Source: Streptomyces varsoviensis (lineage in GTDB: Bacteria > Actinomycetota > Actinomycetes > Streptomycetales > Streptomycetaceae). Taken from it: a DNA stretch of 64,000 nt. Made by a program: the position numbers and the translations under genes. Position 1 is the stretch's first letter; every line of letters starts with the position of its first letter. The stretch is taken from the NCBI RefSeq assembly GCF_000718635.1, contig NZ_JOBF01000013.1:381803-445802 (forward strand). Direction: 5' to 3'. Shown piece after piece: positions 33,883 through 43,516 of this stretch. The notes under the pieces are model-generated. The model worked only from the letters and a program-made list of their open reading frames with translations, had not been told where the DNA came from and ran no database searches.

Positions 33883-34653
33883 ATGACACACACGGCACAG
33901 CCCACCACCCCCGCGGACTGGGCGGCCTGGCAGGCCAGTTGGGACCGCCAGCAGGAGTGGTACATGCCGGACCGCGAGGAGCGGTTCCGCGTCATGCTCG
34001 ACATGGTCGAGGCGCTCGTCGGCCCCGCGCCCCGCGTGCTGGACCTCGCCTGCGGCACCGGCAGTATCTCGGACCGGCTGCTGAAGCGGTTCCCCGAGGC
34101 CGTCAGCACCGGCGTCGACCTCGACCCCGCGCTGCTGACCATCGCCCGCGGCACCTTCGACGGCGACTCGCGCGTCGAGTTCGTCACCGCGGACCTCAAG
34201 GACCCCGACTGGCCGGCCCGCCTCCCGTACGACACATATGACGCCGTACTCACCGCCACCGCCCTCCACTGGCTGCACGACGACCCGCTGCGCGCCCTGT
34301 ACGGGCAGGTCGGCCGTCTCGTCCGGGACGGCGGCGTCTTCATGAACGCCGACCACATGCCCGACGACACCACGCCCCGCATCAACGAGGCCGACCGCGC
34401 CCTGCGCCACGCCCGGCAGGAACGGGCCAAGGCCGAGGGCGCTCTCGACTGGCGCGACTGGTGGGACCTCGCCGCCGCCGACCCGCTCCTCGCCGGGCCG
34501 ACCGCCGAACGCTTCAAGATCTACGGCGAGCACGCCGACGGCGACACGCCATCGGTCGACTGGCATGTCCGCACCCTCCGCGAGGCCGGCTTCGGCGAGG
34601 CGCGGGCCGTGTGGTGCTCGCCCTCGGACGCCCTGGTGCTCGGTCTGAAGTGA
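33883..34653 (+). CDS. SAM-dependent class I methyltransferase
   Basis: 256 residues with the Rossmann methyltransferase motifs: motif I VLDLACGTGSIS (about 50-61), acidic STGVDLDP after beta2, and the motif IV-like TYDAVLTATALHWLHD. The ATG at 33883 has GGAGGGG. Divergent from the CGNR gene (93 bases). The substrate is not predictable. An array of 18-bp repeats begins about 80 bases after its stop. Confidence 0.87.
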   Translation: MTHTAQPTTPADWAAWQASWDRQQEWYMPDREERFRVMLDMVEALVGPAPRVLDLACGTGSISDRLLKRFPEAVSTGVDLDPALLTIARGTFDGDSRVEFVTADLKDPDWPARLPYDTYDAVLTATALHWLHDDPLRALYGQVGRLVRDGGVFMNADHMPDDTTPRINEADRALRHARQERAKAEGALDWRDWWDLAAADPLLAGPTAERFKIYGEHADGDTPSVDWHVRTLREAGFGEARAVWCSPSDALVLGLK

Positions 34654-34736
34654 TCTTCGGGGCTCGGAGGCTGTGGGGCGGGGCCTCGGGGCCCAAGGGT
34701 TTTGGTGCCTCTGGGGCCCGGGGGGCGCTCCGGGCC

Positions 34737-34968
34737 CCGCGGGATCTCCGACCCCCGCGGGATCTCCGACCCCCGCGGGATCTCCGACCCCCGCGGGATC
34801 TCCGGGCCCGCGGGATCTCCGACCCCCGCGGGATCTCCGGGCCCGCGGGATCTCCGACCCCCGCGGGATCTCCGACCCCCGCGGGATCTCCGACCCCCGC
34901 GGGATCTCCGGCCCCCGCGGGATCTCCGGCCCCCGCGGGATCTCCGGCCCCCGGGGGGTCTCCCTCTC
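34737..34968. repeat. Twelve tandem 15-18-bp GGGATCTCC repeats
   Basis: Twelve copies of an 18-bp unit CGCGGGATCTCCGACCCC (some shortened to 15 bp as CCGGGCCC variants) plus one degenerate copy. Each unit holds the palindrome CCCGCGGG. The array occupies most of the 332-bp gap between the convergent methyltransferase and ABC-transporter ATPase genes and may act as a multiple terminator or transcript end. Confidence 0.9.
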
Positions 34969-34985
34969 GCCCCCCGCCCCCGCCC

Positions 34986-35747
34986 CTACAGCACCTTCGA
35001 CAGGAACGACTTCGTCCGCTCGTGCCGCGGGTTCGTCAGCACCTCCCGCGGGTGCCCCGCCTCGACCACCACCCCGTCGTCCATGAACACGACCGAGTCG
35101 CCGACCTCCCGCGCGAACCCCATCTCGTGCGTCACCACGATCATCGTCATGCCGTCCTCGGCCAGCGAGCGCATCACGTCCAGCACGTCGCCGACCAGCT
35201 CCGGGTCGAGCGCCGAGGTCGGCTCGTCGAAGAGCATCAGCTTCGGCTCCATGGCCAGCGCCCGCGCGATGGCCACCCGCTGCTGCTGGCCGCCGGAGAG
35301 CTGCGCCGGGTAGTTCGCGGCCTTGTCGGCCAGCCCGACGCGGTCGAGCAGCCGCTCCGCCCGCTCCCGCGCCACCGCCTTGGCCTCCCGCTTCACCTGC
35401 ACGGGGGCCTCCATGACGTTCTCGATCGCCGTCATGTGCGGGAACAGGTTGAAGCGCTGGAAGACCATGCCGATGTCGCGCCGCTTCTCGGCGACCTCGC
35501 GGTCCTTCAGCTCGTACAGCTTGTTGCCCTGCTGCCGGTAGCCGACCAGTTCGCCGTCGACCGACAGCCGGCCGGCGTTGATCTTCTCCAGGTGGTTGAT
35601 GCACCGCAGGAAGGTGGACTTGCCGGAGCCGGACGGGCCGATCAGGCAGAACACCTCGCGGGGGGCGACCTCCAGGTCGATGCCCTTGAGTACGTGCGTC
35701 GGGCCGAAGGACTTGTGGACGCCCTCGGCCTTCACCATGGCGGTCAT
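34986..35747 (-). CDS. Polar amino-acid ABC transporter, ATP-binding protein
   Basis: 253 residues. Walker A is GPSGSGKST (about 37-45), Q-loop [10 protein letters not shown], signature [15 protein letters not shown], Walker [14 protein letters not shown] and H-loop VVTHEMGF. The GlnQ/GluA-type sequence energises import of polar amino acids. The ATG at 35747 follows GGAGG and overlaps the permease stop by 4 bases (ATGA), so it is last in the operon SBP-permease-ATPase. Confidence 0.93.
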   Translation of the reverse strand: MTAMVKAEGVHKSFGPTHVLKGIDLEVAPREVFCLIGPSGSGKSTFLRCINHLEKINAGRLSVDGELVGYRQQGNKLYELKDREVAEKRRDIGMVFQRFNLFPHMTAIENVMEAPVQVKREAKAVARERAERLLDRVGLADKAANYPAQLSGGQQQRVAIARALAMEPKLMLFDEPTSALDPELVGDVLDVMRSLAEDGMTMIVVTHEMGFAREVGDSVVFMDDGVVVEAGHPREVLTNPRHERTKSFLSKVL

Positions 35748-36691
35748 ACGTTCCCCCTCCGGGTCCTCAGCGAGAACAGGTTGGTCCTGACCTTCTGCCA
35801 CGGGGTCTGCGGCAACTGGCGCAGGGAGCCGCGCGCGAACCGCCGCTCCAGGTAGTACTGGCCGACGCTGAGCACGCTGGTCAGCACCAGGTACCAGGCG
35901 GCCGCCAGGAAGAGCATCTCCACCGTCGCGCCGGAGGTCCGGCCGACGTTCGAGGCGGCCTGCAGCAGGTCGTAGTACTGCACGGCGATCACCAGCGACG
36001 TGGTCTTGAGCATGTTGATGAACTCATTGCCCGTCGGCGGCACGATCACCCGCATCGCCTGCGGCAGCACGACCCGGCGCAGCGTCTTTCCCTGGCTCAT
36101 GCCCAGCGCGTGCGACGCCTCGGTCTGCCCCTCGTCGACCGACTGGATGCCGGCCCGGCAGATCTCGGCCATATAGGCCGCCTCGTTCAGGCCGAGCCCC
36201 AGCAGGGCGGCCAGGAACGGGGTCATGAAGGACGACCAGTAGTCCTTGTAGATCGGACCCAGGTTGATGTACTCGAAGACCAGGCCCAGGTTGAACCAGA
36301 CCAGCAACTGCACGTAGACGGGCGTGCCGCGGAAGAACCAGATGTAGCCCCAGGCGATCGACGAGGTCACCGGGTTCTTCGACAGCCGCATGACGGCCAG
36401 GATGATGCCGAGGACCACGCCGACGACCATCGCGCAGATGGTGATCCATATGGTGTTCCGGACGCCCTTGAGGATGTCGTCGTCGAAGAAGTAGTCGGGG
36501 ACGGCGCCCCAGTTCAGCTTCCCCTGGGCGAAGGCGTTGACGAGCAGCACCAGGAGGGCGACCGTGATGACGGCCGAGACCCAGCGCCCGTAGTGCCGTA
36601 CGGGTACGGCCCTGATGACCTCCGGCACGGCGGCGGGGGTGGGAGGAGGCGCGTCGCCCGGCTCCTCCGCCTTGTTGAGCTTGTCAGTCAC
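35744..36691 (-). CDS. Polar amino-acid ABC transporter, permease
   Basis: 315 residues, His/Glu/Gln/Arg-type permease. The N-terminal extension is Pro-rich; transmembrane helices include [20 protein letters not shown] and [21 protein letters not shown], and the EAA loop ([28 protein letters not shown]) contacts the ATPase. The start is a GTG at 36691 with AAAGG upstream. One permease gene only, so the channel is probably a homodimer. Confidence 0.92.
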   Translation of the reverse strand: MTDKLNKAEEPGDAPPPTPAAVPEVIRAVPVRHYGRWVSAVITVALLVLLVNAFAQGKLNWGAVPDYFFDDDILKGVRNTIWITICAMVVGVVLGIILAVMRLSKNPVTSSIAWGYIWFFRGTPVYVQLLVWFNLGLVFEYINLGPIYKDYWSSFMTPFLAALLGLGLNEAAYMAEICRAGIQSVDEGQTEASHALGMSQGKTLRRVVLPQAMRVIVPPTGNEFINMLKTTSLVIAVQYYDLLQAASNVGRTSGATVEMLFLAAAWYLVLTSVLSVGQYYLERRFARGSLRQLPQTPWQKVRTNLFSLRTRRGNV

Positions 36692-37039
36692 GGTGTTGCC
36701 TTTCAGCAGGACCTTTCGGCGGAACGGCTCGATGGCGGGTCGGTGACGGGTCGGACGCGGACTCACCGCGACCGCTTCGCCCCCGATGTGGACGCGGACT
36801 CACCGCGACCGCTTCGAACCCGACTTGCGCGCGGCCTTACCAGCCCGCTTCGGAACGGACTCGGACGCGGGCCTGGACGCGGGCCTGGACGCGGACTCGG
36901 GCGGTGGCTCGGACGCGGACCCGAGTGTGGGCTTGGAGGCGGACCCGGGCGTGGACTCGGCGACCCGCCCCGGGCCCGACCCGGGCGCGGCCTTGCCCGC
37001 CCGTCTCGGCACCGGGGTACGCGCGGCCACGCCCGCCCT
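36692..37039. repeat. 348-bp repeat-bearing spacer inside the ABC transporter operon
   Basis: Between the binding-protein stop and the permease start. GGACGCGGACTCACCGCGAC occurs twice (about 36755-36805), followed by degenerate GGACGCGGGCCT units to about 36990. No plausible gene. Such a spacer could reduce or terminate read-through, letting the binding protein be made in excess. Confidence 0.7.
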
Positions 37040-37993
37040 TCAAGCCCCGGCGCCGCCGTTGACCTTGGCCTCCTTGAGCGCGCCGGCCGAGACGCCCCAC
37101 TTGTCGAGGATCTTCTGGTACTCGCCGTTCTTGATGATCGCGTCGAGCCCGGCCTTGATCGCGTCCCGCAACTGCGTCTGGTCCTTGCTGAGCGCCATGC
37201 CGTACGGGGCCGCCTGGATCTGGTCGCCGACCATCTCGAAGTCCTTGCCGCCGCCCGAGGTCTTCACGGCGTACGCGGCCACCGGGAAGTCGCTGGAGCC
37301 GGCGTCCGCGCCGCCGCCGCGCAGCCGGGTCTGGGCCTGCACGTCATCGTCGAACGCCTCGATCTTGATCGGGTTCGAACCGCACTTCTTCGACTGGTCC
37401 TTGGCCTTGTCGTGCGAGACCGTGCCGCGCTGCACCACGATCTTCTTGCCGCACAGGTCGTCCCAGCCCTTGATGCCCTGCGTCTTGCCCTTCGGGGTGT
37501 AGATCGAGACGCCCGCCGAGAAGTAGTCGACGAAGTCGACGCCCTCGCCGACCTTCTTCTTCGTGTCGGGGTCCACGCCCGTCTGCCGGTCCTTGTTGTC
37601 CGTCATCGCGGACATCGCCACGTCGTAGCGCTTGGAGCGCAGGCCGGCCAGCAGGGTGTCGAAGGTGGCGTTGTTGAACTGGAACTCGACGCCCAACTGC
37701 TTGCCGATGGCCGCCGCGATGTCCGGGTCGAGGCCGACCGTCGTGCCCTCCTTCTTGAACTCGACGGGCGGGTACGCGATGTCGGAACCGACCTTGACGA
37801 CGCCGGCGTCCTGGATCCGCTGGGGCAGCTTGTCGTGCAGCGGGGCCTTGGAGGACGACGCCCGGTCGCCGCCGGACTTCTTCGTCTGGTCGCCACAGCC
37901 CGTGAGCAGCAGGGCGCCGGCGACCGCGATCGCGCCGACGGCGGCCAAACGGCTCCTGGCGGCGGTCGGACGCGGGGTGGTGCTTGCGGTCAT
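37040..37993 (-). CDS. Polar amino-acid ABC transporter, substrate-binding lipoprotein
   Basis: 317 residues. A lipoprotein signal peptide ends in LLLTGC with lipidated Cys33. The family 3 solute-binding fold is clear: VVKVGSDIAYPPVEFKKEGTTVGLDPDIAAAIGKQLGVEF, then FDTLLAGLRSKRYDVAMSAMTD. Binds an extracellular amino acid and passes it to the permease encoded downstream. The ATG at 37993 follows AGGAGG. First gene of the operon. Confidence 0.93.
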   Translation of the reverse strand: MTASTTPRPTAARSRLAAVGAIAVAGALLLTGCGDQTKKSGGDRASSSKAPLHDKLPQRIQDAGVVKVGSDIAYPPVEFKKEGTTVGLDPDIAAAIGKQLGVEFQFNNATFDTLLAGLRSKRYDVAMSAMTDNKDRQTGVDPDTKKKVGEGVDFVDYFSAGVSIYTPKGKTQGIKGWDDLCGKKIVVQRGTVSHDKAKDQSKKCGSNPIKIEAFDDDVQAQTRLRGGGADAGSSDFPVAAYAVKTSGGGKDFEMVGDQIQAAPYGMALSKDQTQLRDAIKAGLDAIIKNGEYQKILDKWGVSAGALKEAKVNGGAGA

Positions 37994-38656
37994 TGCTGGT
38001 TCCTCCTGCGAGTGAGGGAGTAGCCGAACTGGTCGGAGCACACACCATCGGGCCTCGCGACCTCGTGTGATTTGGGCATCTTGCCATCTGGACGGCGCCG
38101 ATCGGGGGGCCTGCGATGTCAAAATCGGATAACGGGCTCTTCCCGTGCGACGGCCGGACCGTGGGGGCGGATGTCCCACTGCACGGTACGGAGAGAAGAG
38201 ATCTGGCTCACAGTCGCCTTGTCTCGCTATGCGGGATGCTCGCCGTGAATCGTGCGGTTTGCGCACCTTGGGGCCGTTGGCTCGCGCCGTACGCGGGCGG
38301 GGGCGACGCCAGGACTGGTTCACGGCCCCGGCCACCCCCTTCCCGGCCTCTCGCCGGCCCATCCCAGCCCCCTAGCCGACCCCGAATCCGGCCCTGACCT
38401 CGGGCCTTGGGGAATTACCCGGCCCCCTCCGGCGTCCTCCACGTGACGAAAGCGACTCGTAACCGCTCCGGGACTTGCGCTAGAAAGGTGGGCTACACCC
38501 CTCACCCGGGGCTCGGGGCGCGCGTGCGGCGCGCCCGGCGTCCGTATCAGCCCCCGCGCGGCGGCCCATCCGCCGGCCGGGCCACGGACGCGGTGCCCGC
38601 CCGCTCCGCAACCTGGGGCGGTAACCCTCGACGTACAGATGACAAAGGGGTCAGAA
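37994..38656. other. 663-bp divergent spacer before the transporter operon and malic-enzyme gene
   Basis: I see no gene with a credible product. A TAGAAA at 38481-38486 could be a -10 element for the malic-enzyme gene, without a good -35. The sequence is otherwise of ordinary composition with CCGGCC-rich stretches. Confidence 0.5.
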
Positions 38657-39925
38657 GTGTCAGCGGAGATTGTGAATCCTCGCAGCGACAGCAGCGACAG
38701 CAGCGACAGCAGCGAACACGGCAGTGACACCGGCGCCGACGGCGACGCCGGTACGGACACCGCCCGAGACGAGCCGTTCGACGCGGCCTTCGCGCTGCAC
38801 CGCGGCGGCAAGATGGCCATCCAGGCGACGGTGCCGGTGCGCGACCGGGACGACCTGTCGCTCGCCTACACGCCCGGCGTGGCCAAGGTGTGCAGCGCCA
38901 TCGCGGAGCAGCCCGAACTCGTCCACGACTACACCTGGAAGTCCCAGGTCGTGGCCGTCGTGACGGACGGCAGCGCGGTGCTCGGCCTCGGGGACATCGG
39001 GCCCGAGGCGTCCCTCCCGGTGATGGAGGGCAAGGCCATCCTCTTCAAGCAGTTCGGCGGCGTCGACGCGATCCCGATCGCGCTCGCCACCCAGGACGTG
39101 GACGAGATCGTCGAGACCGTGGTGCGGCTCGCGCCGTCGTTCGGCGGCGTGAACCTGGAGGACATCTCCGCGCCCCGTTGCTTCGAGATCGAACGCCGGC
39201 TCCAGGAGCGGCTCGACGTCCCGGTCTTCCACGACGACCAGCACGGCACCGCCGTCGTCACGCTCGCCGCCCTGCGCAACGCCGCGCGGCTGACCGGACG
39301 CGCGCTCGGCGAGCTGCGCGCGGTCATCTCCGGGGCGGGCGCCGCCGGGGTGGCCATCGCCAAGATCCTCACCGAGGCGGGCATCGGGGACGTCGCGGTC
39401 TGCGACCGCAAGGGCGTCGTCTCCGCCGACCGTACGGACCTCACCGACGTGAAGCGCCAGGTCGCCGGCTTCACCAACAGGGCCGGCCGGCAGGGCTCCC
39501 TGGCCGACGCGCTCGACGGCGCGGACGTCTTCATCGGCGTCAGCGGCGGCACGGTGCCGGAGGAGGCGGTGGCCAAGATGGCGCCCGGCGCGTTCATCTT
39601 CGCGATGGCCAACCCGAACCCGGAGATCCACCCGGAGGTCGCTCACAAGTACGCGGCCGTCGTCGCCACCGGCCGCAGCGACTACCCGAACCAGATCAAC
39701 AACGTCCTCGCCTTCCCCGGCATCTTCGCGGGCGCCCTCCAGGTGCGCGCCACCGAGATCACCGAGGGCATGAAGCTCGCCGCCGCCGAGGCGCTCGCCT
39801 CCGTCGTCGCCGACGACCTCAGCCCGGACGTCGTCATCCCGTCCCCCTTCGACGAGCGCGTCGCCCCGGCGGTCACCGCCGCGGTCGCGGCGGCGGCCCG
39901 AGCGGAAGGCGTCGCCCGCCGCTGA
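38657..39925 (+). CDS. NAD-type malic enzyme
   Basis: 422 residues. N-terminal catalytic region: LSLAYTPGVAKVCSAIAE, DGSAVLGLGDIGPEASLPVMEGKA, and the metal and substrate site FHDDQHGTAVV. The NAD(P) fold follows with VISGAGAAGVAIAKIL. Converts malate to pyruvate, feeding acetyl-CoA and NAD(P)H supply. I chose the GTG at 38657 because AAAGGGG lies 7 bases ahead and the family begins VSAEIVNPRSDS; an ATG at 38639 is less likely. A Ser/Asp-rich N-terminal tract is encoded by an AGCGACAGC repeat. Confidence 0.93.
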   Translation: MSAEIVNPRSDSSDSSDSSEHGSDTGADGDAGTDTARDEPFDAAFALHRGGKMAIQATVPVRDRDDLSLAYTPGVAKVCSAIAEQPELVHDYTWKSQVVAVVTDGSAVLGLGDIGPEASLPVMEGKAILFKQFGGVDAIPIALATQDVDEIVETVVRLAPSFGGVNLEDISAPRCFEIERRLQERLDVPVFHDDQHGTAVVTLAALRNAARLTGRALGELRAVISGAGAAGVAIAKILTEAGIGDVAVCDRKGVVSADRTDLTDVKRQVAGFTNRAGRQGSLADALDGADVFIGVSGGTVPEEAVAKMAPGAFIFAMANPNPEIHPEVAHKYAAVVATGRSDYPNQINNVLAFPGIFAGALQVRATEITEGMKLAAAEALASVVADDLSPDVVIPSPFDERVAPAVTAAVAAAARAEGVARR

Positions 39926-40661
39926 CGGTTGTACTGGCCGTACGGGCTCGTGGGCCGTACTCGGCTGTACGGGCCGTACGGGCTTGTACTGGCCGTGCGG
40001 GCTGTCCGGCCGTGCCGGCTGCACTGGCGGTGCCGGTTGTACTGGCCGTACGGGCTGCACTGGCTGTGCCGGCTGCACTGGCCGTGCGGGCTGCACTGGC
40101 TGTGCCGGCCGTGCGGCCTCGTGGCTCGCGCCGACCGCGCGGGGCGCGGATCTTTGCGGCCCCCGGGGCCGCGTTGGTTGTACGGGCGCGTGGCCGGTAC
40201 CGGCCACGCGGATTTCGGCCCTCTGCGGCCCCGGGCGCCGCGCGGGCCGCACCGGCGGTGCGGGTCTCGGGGCTTCGCGGCCTCGGAGGCCGCGTCGGCC
40301 GTACGGGCGCGTGGGCTGTACCGGCGGTGCGGGTCTCGGGGGCACGCGCCCCCAGGACGCCGTGCTGGCTGTACCGGCGGCTTGGGTCTCCGTGCGGCCC
40401 TGGACGCCGCCATGGTTGTACGGGCACGTGAGCTGTGCCGACCGCGCGGGTCTCGGGGCATGCCGCGTCGGCTGTACGGGCACGTGAGCCGTACCGGCCG
40501 CGTGGTCCTCGGGGCGTGCGGCCCCGGACGCCGCGCGGGGCTGTACGGACCCGCGCTCGTACGGGGCGCCCGGGGGCTGAGCTGGGCCGGACGCGCGGGC
40601 CGTACGGGGGCGGGGCGCATGCCCACTTTCGCGGTGGCTGGTGGCGGCCTAGGTTGGGATC
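39926..40661. repeat. 736-bp low-complexity spacer
   Basis: No credible gene in any frame. The left half repeats GTACTGGCCGTACGGGCTG and CTGCACTGGCNGTGCCGG units about every 18-21 bases; the right half repeats longer degenerate units containing CTGTACCGGCGGTGCGGGTC and TCTCGGGGC. Many CGTACGG words. Six-frame reading gives only Gly/Arg/Thr/Cys repeats. Confidence 0.8.
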
Positions 40662-41630
40662 ATGTTCGCTGCTTATGCTGCCAGGATCGACCGTGACCAG
40701 CCGTTGAACGGGCTTGAGACGGGGGAGCGGCCCGAGCCCACCGTCGATGGGCGGGCGGGGTGGACGGTCGTCGATGTGAAAGCGGCCTCCCTCAACCACC
40801 ACGACCTGTGGTCGCTGCGCGGGGTGGGGCTGGGCGAGGAGTCGTTGCCGATGATTCTGGGCTGCGACGCGGCCGGGGTGGACGCGGACGGCAATGAGGT
40901 CGTCCTCCACTCGGTGATCGGGCAGACGGGCCACGGGGTGGGGCCGGAGGAGCGGCGTTCGATCCTCACCGAGCGGTATCAGGGGACGTTCGCCGAGCGC
41001 GTGGCCGTACCGGCGTGGAATGTGCTGCCCAAGCCGCAAGAGCTGTCCTTCGAGGAGGCGGCCTGCCTGCCCACGGCGTGGCTGACGGCGTATCGGATGC
41101 TGTTCACGAACGCGGGCGTACGGCCGGGGGACACCGTTCTCGTGCAGGGCGCGGGCGGCGGGGTGGCGACGGCGGCGATCGTGCTGGGGGCGGCGGCCGG
41201 GCTGCGGGTGTTCGCGACCAGCCGGCACGCGGCCAAGCGCGAGCGCGCGGTGGAGCTGGGCGCGGAGGGCGCGTACGAGCCGGGCGAGCGGCTGCCGCGG
41301 CGGGTGGACGCGGTGATCGAGACGGTCGGCGCCGCGACGTGGTCGCACTCGCTGAAGTCGCTGCGGCCCGGCGGCACCCTCGTCATCTCGGGCGCGACCA
41401 GCGGCCCGCACCCGGAGGCCACCGAGCTGAACCGGGTCTACTTCCTGGAGCTGAAGATCGTCGGTTCGACGATGGGTTCCAAGGAGGAGCTGGCCGGGCT
41501 GCTGAGCTTCTGCGCGGCGAAGGGCGTACGGCCGGTGATCGACTCGGTGCTGCCGTTGGACCGGGCGCGGGAGGGGTTCGAGAAGATGGCGGGCGGCGAC
41601 CTGTTCGGGAAGGTCGTGCTGACGGTCTGA
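40662..41630 (+). CDS. Zinc-less MDR oxidoreductase (quinone-reductase-like)
   Basis: 322 residues of the medium-chain dehydrogenase/reductase fold. The GroES-like half (SLNHHDLWSLRGV; LGCDAAGVD) is followed by the nucleotide-binding half with VLVQGAGGGVATAAIVLGAA. The Cys cluster of the structural zinc is absent, so it belongs with quinone reductase-like members using NADPH. The start ATG has only a weak ribosome-binding site (GGTTGGG). It lies downstream of a long repetitive spacer and is probably transcribed on its own. Confidence 0.85.
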   Translation: MFAAYAARIDRDQPLNGLETGERPEPTVDGRAGWTVVDVKAASLNHHDLWSLRGVGLGEESLPMILGCDAAGVDADGNEVVLHSVIGQTGHGVGPEERRSILTERYQGTFAERVAVPAWNVLPKPQELSFEEAACLPTAWLTAYRMLFTNAGVRPGDTVLVQGAGGGVATAAIVLGAAAGLRVFATSRHAAKRERAVELGAEGAYEPGERLPRRVDAVIETVGAATWSHSLKSLRPGGTLVISGATSGPHPEATELNRVYFLELKIVGSTMGSKEELAGLLSFCAAKGVRPVIDSVLPLDRAREGFEKMAGGDLFGKVVLTV

Positions 41631-41931
41631 GCGGTCGCCCGCGGTCGCTGCGGTCGGCGGAGCGTCCCCAAGGGCGCTGACCGGGCCGATCCGTCACCTA
41701 TGCGTTTTACCGCCCGTAACCCCCGCTACGGTCTGTTAGCGTTCATTACGGACCTACCCCGGTTGAATAGGGTAATCCGCCATCAAATAGGGTGATCGGC
41801 CCTAGTGGTCGCAGCGACCAAGGGACTGTAGTCCTGCCCGAAAGTGGCTTTCGTCCAGATAAGTCACCGGGGATGAACCAGGTATCACTGGGTAGTTGCG
41901 CTATGAACCTGTCCCCGACCGAAAGCCGCCC
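41631..41931. promoter_or_regulatory. 301-bp leader of the MHS transporter gene with direct and inverted repeats
   Basis: AATAGGGTAATC and AATAGGGTGATC (about 41766-41777 and 41786-41797) are near-identical direct repeats 20 bases apart. TGGTCGC-A-GCGACCA (41806-41820) is a perfect 7-bp inverted repeat. The region is AT-richer than average. These look like a regulator-binding region or attenuator for the transporter; nothing else is seen. Confidence 0.5.
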
Positions 41932-43383
41932 GTGCCTGTTCAGCAAGAACTCGAAGCCCCGGCCGTCACCCGGCACCGCCCCCTCGTCCGCGCCGCCGCG
42001 CGCCGCTCGAACCCGCCGCTGCGGCGCACGGACATCACGGTCACGGACGAGACGGCGGTCAAGCGGGCGGTCAAGGCCGCGGCGCTGGGCAACGCGATGG
42101 AGTGGTTCGACTTCGGGATCTACAGCTATCTCGCGGTCACCATCGGCAAGGTCTTCTTTCCGTCGGGGAACGACACGGCGCAGTTGCTCTCGTCCTTCGC
42201 GACGTTCGCGGCCGCGTTCCTGGTGCGCCCGTTGGGCGGCATGGTCTTCGGGCCGCTGGGGGACCGGATCGGCCGCAAGAAGGTCCTGTCGCTCACCATG
42301 ATCATGATGGCGTCGAGCACCCTCGCCATAGGGCTGATCCCCGGCTACCAGTCGATCAGCTTCTGGGCCCCGGTCCTGCTGATCGTCTTCCGGATGCTCC
42401 AGGGCTTCTCCACGGGCGGCGAGTACGGCGGCGCGTCCACCTTCATCGCGGAGTACGCGCCGGACCGCCGCCGCGGCTTCTTCGGCAGCTTCCTGGAGTT
42501 CGGCACGCTGATCGGCTACACGGCCGCCGCCGGGCTCATCACGATCCTGACGGTGACGCTCTCCGACTCCTCCATGGAGTCCTGGGGCTGGCGCGTCCCG
42601 TTCCTGGTCGCGGGCCCGATCGGGCTGGTCGGCCTCTATATGCGGCTCAAGCTGGACGAGACGCCGGCCTTCCAGAAGCTGGAGTCGGAGGGCGCGTTCG
42701 AGAAGCGGGAGAGCACTCCGTTCCGGCAGATACTGACGACGCAGTGGCGCCCGATGGTGCTGTGCATCGCACTCGTCGCGGCGTTCAACGTCACCGACTA
42801 CATGCTGCTGTCGTACATGCCCACCTACCTGTCGAACAGCATCGGCTACGACTCCACCGACGCCCTCGTGTCGATCATCATCGTGATGCTGGTCCTGATG
42901 GCCGCGATCACCTTCGTCGGACGCCTCTCCGACCGCATCGGCCGCAAACCCGTCATGATGGCCGGTTCGCTCGGCTTCCTGGTGCTCTCCGTGCCCTGCT
43001 TCCTGCTGATCAAGATGGGCACGGTCGTCCCGGTCTTCGCGGGCCTGCTGATCCTGGGCCTGTGCCTGCTGCCGTACGTGAGCGTGATGTCGTCCTCGCT
43101 GCCCGCGCTCTTCCCCACGGACGTGCGCTACGGCTCCCTGTCGATCGCCTTCAACATCTCCGTCTCCCTCTTCGGCGGCACCACCCCGCTCGTGGTCGAG
43201 GGCCTGGTCAGCGGCACCGGCAACGACATGATGCCCGCGTACTACACCATGCTCGCCGCCCTGGTCGGCGTCATCGCCGTCGTCACCATGAAGGAGACCG
43301 CGCGCCGCCCCCTCCCCGGCTCGCCCCCCTCCGTCTCCACGCCGGAAGAGGCCGCGGAACTGGTGGCCGCCTCGCGCCCGTAA
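41932..43383 (+). CDS. MFS transporter of the metabolite:H+ symporter (MHS/ProP-like) family
   Basis: 483 residues with twelve transmembrane helices. MHS landmarks: GNAMEWFDFGIYSYLA in TM1, the loop 2-3 motif GPLGDRIGRKKVL, RMLQGFSTGGEYGGASTFIAEYAP, and the second-half repeat GRLSDRIGRKP. Related proteins take up proline, betaine, citrate or ketoglutarate with protons. The start is uncertain: the GTG at 41932 gives VPVQQELEAP; a TTG at 41896 in the same frame is also possible. Confidence 0.88.
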   Translation: MPVQQELEAPAVTRHRPLVRAAARRSNPPLRRTDITVTDETAVKRAVKAAALGNAMEWFDFGIYSYLAVTIGKVFFPSGNDTAQLLSSFATFAAAFLVRPLGGMVFGPLGDRIGRKKVLSLTMIMMASSTLAIGLIPGYQSISFWAPVLLIVFRMLQGFSTGGEYGGASTFIAEYAPDRRRGFFGSFLEFGTLIGYTAAAGLITILTVTLSDSSMESWGWRVPFLVAGPIGLVGLYMRLKLDETPAFQKLESEGAFEKRESTPFRQILTTQWRPMVLCIALVAAFNVTDYMLLSYMPTYLSNSIGYDSTDALVSIIIVMLVLMAAITFVGRLSDRIGRKPVMMAGSLGFLVLSVPCFLLIKMGTVVPVFAGLLILGLCLLPYVSVMSSSLPALFPTDVRYGSLSIAFNISVSLFGGTTPLVVEGLVSGTGNDMMPAYYTMLAALVGVIAVVTMKETARRPLPGSPPSVSTPEEAAELVAASRP

Positions 43384-43407
43384 CGCGCCCCTCTCGCAGC
43401 TCGCAGC

Positions 43408-43461
43408 GACGGCCGCGGGCCCGTACGCATCACGCATCGTGCGTACGGGCCCGCGGCCGTC
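43408..43461. terminator. Perfect 22-bp hairpin between convergent genes
   Basis: The arm at 43408-43429 (GACGGCCGCGGGCCCGTACG plus CA) is perfectly complementary to 43440-43461, with a 10-base loop. It lies between the MHS transporter and the convergent PadR gene, followed by a run of CCCCCGTCAGT repeats. Confidence 0.9.
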
Positions 43462-43516
43462 CCCTGTTCTTCCCCCGTCAGTCCCCCGTCAGTTCCCCCC
43501 CCTCAGTCCTCCGGCG

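Noticed and set aside
36786..37502. Plus-strand frame across the transporter operon spacer
   Set aside because: It is antisense to the binding-protein gene for most of its length, and the rest is repeats. High-GC genomes give long false frames.
39929..40696. Open frame of 255 codons across the repetitive spacer
   Set aside because: The product is a Gly/Arg/Leu/Tyr repeat without domain character and it runs into the start of the MDR gene.
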